Part shown: one piece after another, positions 1 to 7,215 of the stretch
Layout of the letters: every line of letters begins with the position of its first letter
Position numbering within the stretch: position 1 is the stretch's first letter
Source of the DNA: Bacillota bacterium
Lineage (GTDB): Bacteria; Bacillota_C; Negativicutes; JAEYSJ01
DNA length: 51,935 nucleotides
Direction of reading: 5' to 3'
Assembly: GCA_023434855.1 (NCBI GenBank)
Contig: JAEYSJ010000325.1
Coordinates: 1-51,935 of the forward strand
Translations under genes and position numbers: made by a program
The notes under the pieces: generated by a model
The model's database searches: none
Seen by the model: only the letters and a program-made list of their open reading frames with translations
What the model was told of the DNA's origin: nothing

Positions 1-99
1 TCCCAAAACACCGGTAATGGTTACACATGCTTTGAGGAATGAACGCCTGCTTAAATTTCTCTTTTGAAACAAACCCCATAAAGTGTCTCTGTTCTTCAT
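1..99 (-). CDS. [NiFe] hydrogenase small subunit, N-terminal fragment (runs off the window)
   Basis: The minus strand opens with ATG at 97-99 behind a GAGGGGGG ribosome binding site, and 33 codons are visible before the window edge. The peptide carries a textbook twin-arginine signal, SRRSFLKACVTITGVLG (residues 17-33), after a short charged N-region beginning MKNRDTLWGL. A long n-region, SRRxFLK and then a small/hydrophobic stretch is the usual start of the small, iron-sulfur subunit of periplasm-facing uptake [NiFe] hydrogenases, exported by Tat together with the large subunit. No iron-sulfur cysteine motif is in view, so another Tat-exported redox protein cannot be excluded. Its 5' region holds an hcp-like promoter, operator and terminator remnant (165-390), which may influence its expression. 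Confidence 0.6.
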   Translation of the reverse strand, partial: MKNRDTLWGLFQKRNLSRRSFLKACVTITGVLG

Positions 100-164
100 G
101 AACTACCCCCCTCGAACCTAGTTTTCCGTAATAATTAACTATTTATATTTTAAATTTATATAGA

Positions 165-302
165 ATGCGCCAATAGGACGCCCTATGGCCGTATAACGGC
201 AAAGGACGTCCTGCGCTCCCATATATTTCCATATAAACCCACTTCATTACAGCCTTTATCTCAGTTGGTTTGTTCACATTAAAAGCAAAATATTCCTGGT
301 AT
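165..302 (-). pseudogene. Collapsed third hcp copy (5' codons joined to the hcp terminator)
   Basis: Read on the minus strand, about 25 codons align with the start of the intact hcp gene at 6392. Hcp has M-S-E-M-F-C-F-Q-C-E-Q-T and this copy has I-P-G-I-F-C-F-stop-C-E-Q-T, continuing with KGC-x3-VG. The ATG is ATA (300-302), Gln8 has become a TAA stop, and further stops follow. A degenerate AAGGAG and the promoter/operator region up to 386 also match those of hcp. Beyond about position 220 the similarity jumps directly to a hairpin that resembles the hcp terminator at 4697-4739. About 1.5 kb of coding sequence is therefore missing. It cannot make Hcp, but could still yield a short RNA. Confidence 0.7.
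175..212 (-). terminator. Terminator-like hairpin of the hcp remnant
   Basis: Arms AGGACG...CGTCCT (175-180 with 207-212) enclose an inner GGCCGT/ACGGC pairing. The sequence closely resembles the terminator after the intact hcp gene (4697-4739), including the downstream TTGGC...TATATA. The U-tract is poor, so it may be a leaky terminator or attenuator in front of the hydrogenase gene. Confidence 0.5.
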
Positions 303-370
303 ATTTCTCCTTATATGTCTATTTGCAAATGTTGCTTAATGTTATTGTAATACAGTTACAAAAATAAATC

Positions 371-386
371 GGTACCCATAGCTACC
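371..386. promoter_or_regulatory. hcp-type operator GGTACC-CATA-GCTACC
   Basis: A 16-bp near-palindrome differing at one base from the perfect operator at 6464-6479 between hcp and its divergent Crp/Fnr gene. The flanks are also shared (aaaTC before, AAAA after), and it lies upstream of the hcp remnant in the same geometry. It is likely bound by the same regulator. Confidence 0.6.
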
Positions 387-418
387 AAAAGTAAAATCTT
401 CTAAAAATAATAAAAGAA

Positions 419-645
419 AGCCGCTAACGCGACTCTTGGGATACGACTAACCGCAGAGGGCACAGAGGACGCAGAGGGATTTTATTATTACTTATATCCT
501 TGTAAAGTTGCGAACTCAATGTATTACACTTTATTTTCATTAGTAATAGTTAATACTTTATTCCAAGCGCAATTGACAGCGCGTCGTTCCACTCTGTGTC
601 CTCTGTGTCCTCTGTGGTTCAAAAATACTGCTCCGAAACTCCTAC
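419..645 (+). repeat. CAGAGGACA inverted-arm repeat, copy 1
   Basis: Non-coding element of about 225 bp. The left arm (449-478) has 9-bp periodic CAGAGG units and its reverse complement lies at 588-619 (ctctgtgtcctctgtgtcctctgtgg in two pieces). Between the arms is an AT-rich segment with a degenerate GCGC-type hairpin (567-583). Its right end lies 9 bp from the stop codon of the minus-strand gene at 655. Other copies are at 18459-18695, 31722-31945 and 36736-36968. Confidence 0.85.
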
Positions 646-654
646 TGCCAAAAC

Positions 655-1311
655 TTATTTGTTCTTTGTAATTTCGTACCTGTTTACTGCTTCCCCCACC
701 GGCCGGAAAACAAAGGCTGGATTGATTCCCTCCACAAATGCTTTGAGCCAGATTTGATAAAATTTGGTCATTACCTTATCGTCAACACCGGCCCGTCTCC
801 AGTTTGGTTCCTGCGGGCACTTGCATGTCTCCCAGATGACACTGTCTGCTTGGGATTCCACAACCATATCGGCCTGGTCACAAGGCATTCCGTTGAGATA
901 GTGATCATTGAGCGCCTTATAAATACCCGGCGCCGTACTTACATCATATTTGTCCTGTGTTTTTGCTTTTTCACCGCACATTTTTCCGTGTTCAGAGAAA
1001 GCTTGCTCAATCAAATCATTGGCCGCACCGTCGCAGGTATCAAGCAGTTCCTTAATTAAAGCGGCTTCCCGGGATTCGGCAATATTAATCTGCCGCTGCA
1101 GCCAGCCATGGATATTACTGTGATCAATTAATTCACTTAAGTCAACGTCAGGCAGCGGTTCACCATAGGTTTGCCAAACTTGTTCCCTTAATTCTTCGGC
1201 TGTTGAGCCGCACATCTCAGCTGCCTTTTGATAAATATGCTTTTCCCGTTGGCTGACAACACGGATTTTTTCATACAGCCAATAATGGATCTGACCGATA
1301 AATGCGCTCAT
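655..1311 (-). CDS. Uncharacterized protein coupled to the siroheme reductase
   Basis: A 218-residue soluble protein with no recognised domain. It is largely helical by composition and has six cysteines in the second half, including TCDG, KMCGE, GMPCD and ETCKC. The C-terminal part (about residues 125-205) looks best conserved in style, with an aromatic-rich KFYQIWLKAFVEGINP stretch. Its ATG overlaps the stop codon of the upstream siroheme reductase gene (TAATG at 1309-1313), so the two are almost certainly co-translated. A role as accessory or partner of that reductase is an inference from this coupling only. The gene ends just inside a repeat element. I do not recognise the family by name. 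Confidence 0.75.
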   Translation of the reverse strand: MSAFIGQIHYWLYEKIRVVSQREKHIYQKAAEMCGSTAEELREQVWQTYGEPLPDVDLSELIDHSNIHGWLQRQINIAESREAALIKELLDTCDGAANDLIEQAFSEHGKMCGEKAKTQDKYDVSTAPGIYKALNDHYLNGMPCDQADMVVESQADSVIWETCKCPQEPNWRRAGVDDKVMTKFYQIWLKAFVEGINPAFVFRPVGEAVNRYEITKNK

Positions 1312-2294
1312 TATTTATCTCCCCCTGCCGCAACTTTATTTAATGCATCAAGCAGCTCACTGATATTAATGCCATGAATGTCAGCCGCCTTTGCAAGCGC
1401 CTCACCCGTTGCCGACGGGCAGCCAAGGCATCCCATACCGAAGGTGCGCAGCACCGGAACGGTTTGGGGATATACCCTGATAATATCGGCAATAACACTG
1501 TCGGCGGTAATCGGGTCACCAAATACCAGCTCGCCTTCAGTCAGTCCTCCCGGCTTGGGAATCAGTTTTTCCTCAGCCGAATACTGCTTGGCCGGGGCTT
1601 CGGTTGCAGGCTTATCACTGAATTCTGCGAGAATGTCATTCTTGAATCTTTCCAAACCAATCCGTTCAATAAATTGACCAACACGTTCTATATCGGCATT
1701 TTTTTGATAATACCTGACGATACTATCGATGATTTTTAACGTGTCATCATAATTTAGCCCGGCGATAAGTTTATCGGCCAGCCGGGGATGCGAACCAGCG
1801 CTCCCGCCCACATAAACATCCCAGCCATTGTCGGTGCCGATCACGCCAATGTCCTTGATGACAGCTTCCGAGCAGGAATTGAGACAGCCGGATACACCCA
1901 GTTTCATGCGCGCGGGCATTTCCTTCTTTATGTACCGCCTGTCAAGTTCCAGCCCTAGTTTTATACTGTCTTGTTTGCCCCGTTTACAAAAAGCGTTGCC
2001 TGGGCAAATCTTCACACTGCGAACACAGTTAGCATAGCCCATAGCCGGTTCCATGCCCAGTTCAGACCAGGCATTGTCAATGTCCTCAGCTTGCAATCCG
2101 GTAATCATAATCCGCTGCGCGGATGTCAGTTTCAGTGTTCCGCCAAACTTTCTGGCAGTATGGACGTATTTCTCCATCACTTCCGGTTTAATAAACCCTC
2201 CCGGCAAATGGGGCGTTATTGCATATGTCTTTTTGCCATTATGAATTTTTTGCAGGTTGGCTCCTTTGGGTAACATAGCTCTCTTCCTCCTCAC
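1311..2294 (-). CDS. Nitrite/sulfite reductase-type siroheme [4Fe-4S] protein with C-terminal DUF1858 domain
   Basis: A 327-residue protein. Residues 1-70 form a ferredoxin-like half-domain of nitrite/sulfite reductases. The siroheme/[4Fe-4S] signature is complete: Cys97-x5-Cys103 and Cys137-x3-Cys141. From about residue 260 there is a DUF1858-type redox disulfide domain (ITADSVIADII ... GMGCLGCPSA) with Cys289 and Cys292. This domain family is associated in many anaerobes with hybrid cluster proteins, and two hcp genes follow here. There is no NAD(P)H or flavin module, so electrons must come from a ferredoxin or similar carrier. It is shorter than assimilatory enzymes (about 500-570 aa) and resembles single-repeat dissimilatory-like reductases. 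Substrate (nitrite, sulfite or another N-oxide) cannot be fixed from sequence. The downstream gene overlaps its stop codon. Confidence 0.85.
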   Translation of the reverse strand: MRRKRAMLPKGANLQKIHNGKKTYAITPHLPGGFIKPEVMEKYVHTARKFGGTLKLTSAQRIMITGLQAEDIDNAWSELGMEPAMGYANCVRSVKICPGNAFCKRGKQDSIKLGLELDRRYIKKEMPARMKLGVSGCLNSCSEAVIKDIGVIGTDNGWDVYVGGSAGSHPRLADKLIAGLNYDDTLKIIDSIVRYYQKNADIERVGQFIERIGLERFKNDILAEFSDKPATEAPAKQYSAEEKLIPKPGGLTEGELVFGDPITADSVIADIIRVYPQTVPVLRTFGMGCLGCPSATGEALAKAADIHGINISELLDALNKVAAGGDK

Positions 2295-2369
2295 AACTAG
2301 ATGATCAACTCTTGATTATATATTATCCGTTTTTTATCATCCTTACTTTGATTTAGATCACAATACAAA

Positions 2370-2383
2370 GTGATTTTCGTCAC
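2370..2383. promoter_or_regulatory. Crp/Fnr-type site GTGA-N6-TCAC
   Basis: A perfect dyad GTGATTTTCGTCAC about 75-90 bp upstream of the siroheme reductase start. It matches the half-site core used by many Crp/Fnr-family regulators. Its position fits an activator or repressor site for the minus-strand operon 2294-655. It differs from the GGTAGC operators, so it may be read by a different regulator. Confidence 0.45.
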
Positions 2384-2474
2384 TGCTTTTTTATCATATT
2401 GCAATCAGCATTCACAACAAAGTCTGGGCAAACATTCCGGTTAGGCTGTTATATATCTCATAGCGCAATTTTAA

Positions 2475-2510
2475 AGCGCAAGCTTCCACATCAAAGTGTA
2501 GGCTTGCGCT
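2475..2510 (-). terminator. Terminator after hcp2 (probably bidirectional)
   Basis: Arms AGCGCAAGC (2475-2483) and GCTTGCGCT (2502-2510), with an inner CACA/TGTG pairing. There is a T-rich tract on both sides, strongest on the plus strand. It closes the hcp2 gene, which ends at 2532. Confidence 0.75.
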
Positions 2511-2531
2511 GTTTTTTATTTTACAATCTTC

Positions 2532-4166
2532 TTATTTGCTTAATATCGCTGCAATATCTTCTTCCGGTGTCCCAATCGGCTTGATGCCGAAATTGTTGAC
2601 AAGCACATCCAGAACATTCTTGGAAACAAACGCCGGTAGACTTGGCCCCAGGCGTATATCCTTAATCCCCAGGTGAAGCAGCGTAAGAAGTATTGCCACC
2701 GCTTTCTGCTCATACCAGGAGAGCACAAGGGAGAGAGGCAAATCATTCACGCCGCAATTAAAGGCATCCGCTAAAGCCAAGGCTACTTTTACCGCCGAGT
2801 AAGCATCATTGCACTGGCCCATATCCAATAACCGGGGAATGCCCCCGATGTCCCCGAGATTCTTGTCAAAGAAGCGGAACTTGCCGCAAGCCAGGGTAAG
2901 AACGATCGTGTCTTTAGGCAGTTTTTCCACAAGTTCAGAGTAATAGTTGCGTCCCGGTTTTGCCCCGTCGCAGCCTGCGACAAGGACGAAGTGTTTAATG
3001 GCCCCGGCCTTAATTCCAGCGATTACTTTGTCTGCCACGCCAAGTACCGAGTTGTGAGCAAAACCGACCATGACACTGCCTTTTTCTTCATCTGACTCAA
3101 AACCGGGCAATTGTAACGCTTTCTCAATCACCGGTCCGAACTGCCCGTTTTTTACATGGTTTACACCTGGCCAGCCCACCATTCCTGTTGTAAATATATT
3201 TTCCTTGTATGCGTCCTCAGGCTTTTGTATACAATTGGTTGTCATTAAGATCGCCCCGGGAAATCTAGAAAACTCTTGTTTCTGATTCTGCCAGGCGGTT
3301 CCATAATGACCGTAGAAATGCTCATACTTCTTTAGTTCCGGGTATCCATGGGCCGGAAGCATCTCACCATGAGTATAAATGTATACACCTTTTCCTTGTG
3401 ATTGTTCCAGAAGCTGCGCCAGATCTTTTAAATCATGACCCGACACCAGGATGCATTTCCCTTTTTTGTGGCCTAAAGGCACTTTGGTGGGAACAGGATG
3501 CCCGTAGGCACTGGTATTGGCCTTGTCCAGCAATTCCAAAGCGATAAAGTTTATTTCACCGCATTTCAAGGCCATTGCTACCCAGTCATTTAAGGAAAGA
3601 TCAGTCCTGACAAGGGAAGCCAGTGCCTCATGAATGAAAGCGTAGACTCTGTCATCCTCCTGCCCTAAAATGGCGGCATGATCCGCATAAGCAGCAAGCC
3701 CCCTGACGCCAAACACTAATATCTGCTGAACAGACTGGGTGTCTTCATCCAGTTTATTATTCCAGACCTGACCTACCTGCTGCCCCTGCTTAATTAATTC
3801 GGGAATGGTACGGGCAGGTTGAAAGGTAGTAGCCGGATCAGCAAAATCAATCTCACACCCTGCGCTGGCTACCACCCTGTCTCGTAATTGGTCACGCCGT
3901 TCAACACACTGGTAGATTATTTCCTGAAAACGCTCTTCATGAAAGTTGACATTGGTCAGCGTTGTAAAAATTGCTTTGCAGGTAAAGCGGTTAATATCAG
4001 GATCGATAAGCCCTCTTTTGCGTGCTTCCCAGGCAAAATGTGATAAACCTCTTATAGCATGCATTAGCAGGTCCTGCAAATCTGCAATTTCCGCAGTTTT
4101 ACCGCATACTCCCTGTACTGTGCAGGCAACTCCCTTGGCAGTCTGTTCACACTGATGACAAAACAA
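2532..4166 (-). CDS. hcp: Hybrid cluster protein (hydroxylamine/NO reductase), second paralogue
   Basis: Prismane/hybrid cluster protein, 544 aa from the chosen TTG start. The frame is open further upstream, but AGGAGG sits about 9-10 nt before TTG at 4164-4166, and this start aligns with the paralogue (MFCHQCEQTA versus MFCFQCEQTA). The N-terminal CxxC-x8-C-x5-C motif is of the class I [4Fe-4S] type. All hybrid-cluster ligand motifs are present: GHDL, THGE, TTNC, GCDG, ACGK, GQCND and WYEQK. The family reduces NO or hydroxylamine in the cytoplasm of anaerobes and protects from nitrosative stress. It is diverged from the other copy at 4749-6392, lacks its inserted segment around residues 300-340, and has no GGTAGC operator in front, so regulation may differ. 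Confidence 0.93.
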   Translation of the reverse strand: MFCHQCEQTAKGVACTVQGVCGKTAEIADLQDLLMHAIRGLSHFAWEARKRGLIDPDINRFTCKAIFTTLTNVNFHEERFQEIIYQCVERRDQLRDRVVASAGCEIDFADPATTFQPARTIPELIKQGQQVGQVWNNKLDEDTQSVQQILVFGVRGLAAYADHAAILGQEDDRVYAFIHEALASLVRTDLSLNDWVAMALKCGEINFIALELLDKANTSAYGHPVPTKVPLGHKKGKCILVSGHDLKDLAQLLEQSQGKGVYIYTHGEMLPAHGYPELKKYEHFYGHYGTAWQNQKQEFSRFPGAILMTTNCIQKPEDAYKENIFTTGMVGWPGVNHVKNGQFGPVIEKALQLPGFESDEEKGSVMVGFAHNSVLGVADKVIAGIKAGAIKHFVLVAGCDGAKPGRNYYSELVEKLPKDTIVLTLACGKFRFFDKNLGDIGGIPRLLDMGQCNDAYSAVKVALALADAFNCGVNDLPLSLVLSWYEQKAVAILLTLLHLGIKDIRLGPSLPAFVSKNVLDVLVNNFGIKPIGTPEEDIAAILSK

Positions 4167-4278
4167 TCTGGTCACTCCTCCTAAAGACTCATGCAAGCAT
4201 TGAGTATTATTCGATACAAGTATGACCAGCCCAGGAAGTTTCAATACATTATTTTATTAGTATTACCACATTTTGCCG

Positions 4279-4572
4279 TTATCCCATGATTTCTTCAAAC
4301 ATCGCCGGTGCAGGCATTCCTTCCACCAGCAATGCCAGCTGCCGCGCTGAATCGGCATGGAACGGCTGGTCGGCCACTGCTTTAAAGTTCTCATACCTGT
4401 CAAATTCGATAACAGCGGCAAACTTGTCCTGATCGCCATACTGTTTGATCAGGCGGCGGCGAATAAACCCCTTTTGCTGCCCAAACTGGGAATTTGACCA
4501 GGAAAACCATTTAAAAAAATCTGCTTCCTTGCCGGGTTTAACGGGTGGGAAATAGACAATACCGACAAACAT
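4279..4572 (-). CDS. ABM-fold (dimeric alpha/beta barrel) small protein
   Basis: A 97-residue protein starting at ATG 4570-4572, eight bases after GAGG; an upstream in-frame GTG overlaps that site and is rejected. The pattern is MFVGIVYFPPVKPGKEADF...W ... GFIRRRLI ... KFAAVIEFDRYENFKAV. It has the strand-helix-strand layout of antibiotic-biosynthesis-monooxygenase-like proteins, small dimeric barrels found as heme-degrading enzymes, quinol monooxygenases or simple stress proteins. It lies between the two hcp genes on the same strand, after the hcp terminator and about 110 bp before hcp2. A role in handling reactive nitrogen or heme is plausible but not shown. Confidence 0.75.
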   Translation of the reverse strand: MFVGIVYFPPVKPGKEADFFKWFSWSNSQFGQQKGFIRRRLIKQYGDQDKFAAVIEFDRYENFKAVADQPFHADSARQLALLVEGMPAPAMFEEIMG

Positions 4573-4696
4573 TCGTATCACCTCATTTTAAAAAATTTGA
4601 AGACTTGAAAGCAAGTCCTGAATGGTATCAATAACTGTCTTGCATAATAGTTTTCCAAGCAAATCAAAAATTAAAAATCTATATAAAAGAAAAGCC

Positions 4697-4739
4697 AAAG
4701 GGCCCTACAGCCGTCAAACGGTTATAGGGCGTCCTTTAT
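4697..4739 (-). terminator. hcp terminator
   Basis: Hairpin with GGGCCCTa/tAGGGCgtCC outer arms and an AGCCGT/ACGGTT inner stem directly after the hcp stop (4749). On the minus strand it is followed by TTTGGCTTTTC. The same structure recurs in the remnant at 175-212. Confidence 0.75.
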
Positions 4740-4748
4740 AGTTATATT

Positions 4749-6392
4749 TTAACGGTTTAGAATGGCTTTAATATCTTCTTCGGGGGTACTGATGGGTTTC
4801 AGACTGAATTTTTCCACCAGGATATTCAGCACATTGCCGGATAAGAAGGCCGGCAAGGATGGCCCGATATAGATATTCTTGATGCCAAGGGCAAGCAGTG
4901 TAAGCAGGATACATACCGCCTTCTGTTCATACCAGGAAAGAACCAGCGTTAACGGCAGGTCATTGACGCCGCAGTTGAAGGCATTGGCAAGGGCCACAGC
5001 GACCTGGATGGCGGAGTAGGCATCATTGCACTGACCCATATCAAGGATACGCGGAATGCCGCCGATATCACCAATGTTGAGGTCGTTAAAGCGGTATTTG
5101 CCGCAGGCCAAGGTCAGAACAACGGTATCTTTCGGAGTTTTTTGTACAAACTCGGTGTAGTAGTTTCTGCCAGGCCTTGCTCCGTCGCAGCCGCCGACTA
5201 AGAAGAAGTGCTTGATAGCGCCTGCTTTGACGGCATCAATTACTTTGTCAGCCACACCCAGCACAGCGTTGCGGGCAAATCCTGTCATCAGCTCGGTACC
5301 GCCGTTGATGCCGGTAAACTGCTTATCTTCCTTCCAGCCGCCCAGCTGCAGGGCTTTATTGATAATGGAAGAGAAGTCTTTCTGCAGCATGTTCTTGCCT
5401 TTGGCGGCAATGCCGAACAATTCCAATGCTTTATCAATAATTGAGGTAGCTTCTTTTTTACCGTTGGCATCAGGAATGTGCTTGAGGCCAGGATATCCGA
5501 CAATAGCAGTTGTAAAAACGCGGTCAGCATAAGACGGTTTTGGCGGCATAAGGCAGTTGGTGGTGTAAAGGATGGGTGCAGGCAGGTTGTCAAATTCTTT
5601 TTGCTGATTTTGCCATGCTGTGCCAAAGTTGCCTTTTAGATGCTTGAATTTTTTGAGTTCAGGATAAGCGTGGGCCGGCAGCATTTCACCATGGGTATAA
5701 ATATTGATGCCTTTTCCCTCGGTTTGCTCTAACAGTTGTTTCAGGTCATGCAGGTCATGACCGGTGACAACAATGAACGGTCCTTTTTCCACTAACAGGG
5801 AAACCTTGGTTGGTACAGGATGCCCATAGGTTGATGTATTGGCTTCATCGAGCAGGCCCATACATTTTAAGTTGATGTGACCAAACTCCATTAATAGTCC
5901 CAACCACTCTTCTGCAGTATGCTCTTCGCCAACGGCGCGCATTCCTTTGTATAACCAGGCGGTAACTTCATCGTCTTTTTTATCCAGCACATAAGCATGC
6001 CAGGCGTAGGCCGCCATACCGCGAATGCCGAGCAACAGGGTGGACCGGAGTGATACAATATCCTCATTGCCGCTCCACAGGGTGTTCACAGGAAAATCTT
6101 TCGCGCCCGGATCCAGTTTGGCTTTTTCAGAATTAATGAGATTGATTAATTCGGCGATACGTTTGTCATCAAAATTCACGTTGGTTACGGTAGCAAACAG
6201 CCCCAGCATCATCAGTTCATCCGCCGGTTTGCCGGGTGTTTTCCTGGCCGCGGCGCCGGCCAGACCAATAAGTGCGCAGGTAAGTTCGTCCTGTTTATTG
6301 GCGACTTCCGGTTGTTTGCCACATACGCCTACTTTCGTACAACCTTTTCCACCGGCGGTTTGTTCACATTGAAAACAAAACATTTCTGACAT
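4749..6392 (-). CDS. hcp: Hybrid cluster protein (hydroxylamine/NO reductase)
   Basis: 547 aa. The N-terminal cluster motif is Cys6-x2-Cys9-x8-Cys18-x5-Cys24 (class I, [4Fe-4S]). Hybrid-cluster ligands are seen as GHDLHDL (His), THGEML (Glu), TTNC, GCDGA, ACGKYRF, MGQCND and WYEQK. The start codon follows AGGAGG with normal spacing. The protein reduces NO (and hydroxylamine in vitro) and is a cytosolic nitrosative-stress enzyme. The gene is divergent from a Crp/Fnr regulator, 109 bp away, with a perfect palindrome between them (6464-6479). A -10-like TATTAT/TATATT lies about 25-30 bp downstream of that palindrome, which is compatible with class-II activation. It is 50-60% identical by eye to the copy at 2532-4166, with the C-terminal third nearly superimposable. 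Confidence 0.97.
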   Translation of the reverse strand: MSEMFCFQCEQTAGGKGCTKVGVCGKQPEVANKQDELTCALIGLAGAAARKTPGKPADELMMLGLFATVTNVNFDDKRIAELINLINSEKAKLDPGAKDFPVNTLWSGNEDIVSLRSTLLLGIRGMAAYAWHAYVLDKKDDEVTAWLYKGMRAVGEEHTAEEWLGLLMEFGHINLKCMGLLDEANTSTYGHPVPTKVSLLVEKGPFIVVTGHDLHDLKQLLEQTEGKGINIYTHGEMLPAHAYPELKKFKHLKGNFGTAWQNQQKEFDNLPAPILYTTNCLMPPKPSYADRVFTTAIVGYPGLKHIPDANGKKEATSIIDKALELFGIAAKGKNMLQKDFSSIINKALQLGGWKEDKQFTGINGGTELMTGFARNAVLGVADKVIDAVKAGAIKHFFLVGGCDGARPGRNYYTEFVQKTPKDTVVLTLACGKYRFNDLNIGDIGGIPRILDMGQCNDAYSAIQVAVALANAFNCGVNDLPLTLVLSWYEQKAVCILLTLLALGIKNIYIGPSLPAFLSGNVLNILVEKFSLKPISTPEEDIKAILNR

Positions 6393-6463
6393 TTTATACT
6401 CCTCCTTTAATTACATGGGTTGTTTTTGTTAAATTCATTGTAATATAATAAAAATAAAAAATC

Positions 6464-6479
6464 GGTAGCCATAGCTACC
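6464..6479. promoter_or_regulatory. Operator GGTAGC-CATA-GCTACC in the divergent hcp/regulator promoter
   Basis: Perfect 6-bp arms around CATA, located 72 bp from the hcp start and 23 bp from the regulator start, so a single site can control both genes. A one-mismatch copy lies at 371-386 before the hcp remnant. Crp/Fnr regulators commonly bind 14-16-bp dyads of this geometry. Confidence 0.65.
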
Positions 6480-6501
6480 AAAAATAAGGTTGTGATAAAT
6501 A

Positions 6502-7194
6502 TTGAGTAATATTTTCTTAGATGTCCTTACACATACACCGCTGTTTAACGGTCTCTCCCTCGAGGCGTTGGATGCCGTGATTACTTGCCTGCGTCCTAAA
6601 GTAACTACCTATTCTAAAAACAGTTATGTTACCGTTGAAGGAGAAAGTTTTACCGGATTAGGTATTCTGCTTGATGGCAAAGCAACTGTAATCAAAGAAA
6701 ATGCGGCAGGCAGCCGGATCGTCATGACAATGATGGCCACAGGCGACATGTTCGGCGAAATGATTGTATTCTCCACAAGCACTGTCTGGCCTGTTTCCGT
6801 AATTGCCCAGACTGAATGTCAGGTAATGTTTTTGCCGTCGGTAAAAATCATGGGGACGTGTTCCAACATCTGCGCCAGCCACAAACAACTTATCACCAAC
6901 ATGCTGACCATAATATCCGAAAGAGCAATCATGCTGAACCGCAAAGTCGAGTACCTCGCCATCAAAGGGATGCGCGAAAAAATCTGTACATATCTGCTGG
7001 AACAGCACAGATTAACAGAAAGAAATACCTTTACCATGACCCTGAACCGCAATGATCTGGCCGACTTCCTCAACGTTTCCCGGACAGCTCTCTCCCGGGA
7101 AATGGGCCGGATGCGCGACGAAGGTATGATTGATTTTTATCGTTCATCGCTAAAAATAACAGATCTTGATGCGCTGAAAAGCGTTATCGGATAA
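6502..7194 (+). CDS. Crp/Fnr-family regulator, HcpR-like
   Basis: 230 aa from TTG at 6502 with an AAGG box at 6486-6489. Residues 12-125 form a cyclic-nucleotide-binding-like beta roll (GILLDGKATVIKENAAGSR, GDMFGEM). The winged helix (about 150-230) has the recognition segment NRNDLADFLNVSRTALSREM. The N-terminal domain has no clear four-cysteine Fnr cluster; cysteines are at 29, 106, 120 and 124 only. It is divergent from hcp and shares its operator region. The family knowledge is that HcpR-type Crp/Fnr proteins control hcp in anaerobes in response to NO. That this one binds GGTAGC-N4-GCTACC is my inference. Confidence 0.85.
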   Translation: MSNIFLDVLTHTPLFNGLSLEALDAVITCLRPKVTTYSKNSYVTVEGESFTGLGILLDGKATVIKENAAGSRIVMTMMATGDMFGEMIVFSTSTVWPVSVIAQTECQVMFLPSVKIMGTCSNICASHKQLITNMLTIISERAIMLNRKVEYLAIKGMREKICTYLLEQHRLTERNTFTMTLNRNDLADFLNVSRTALSREMGRMRDEGMIDFYRSSLKITDLDALKSVIG

Positions 7195-7215
7195 AAACAT
7201 TTTGAGGTCATTCTA

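Noticed and set aside
754..1059. Open frame on the plus strand opposite the 655-1311 gene
   Set aside because: It has no ribosome binding site and is the antisense of a well-supported, coupled gene; several similar antisense frames (for example 11816-12373, 31232-31774) were dropped for the same reason.
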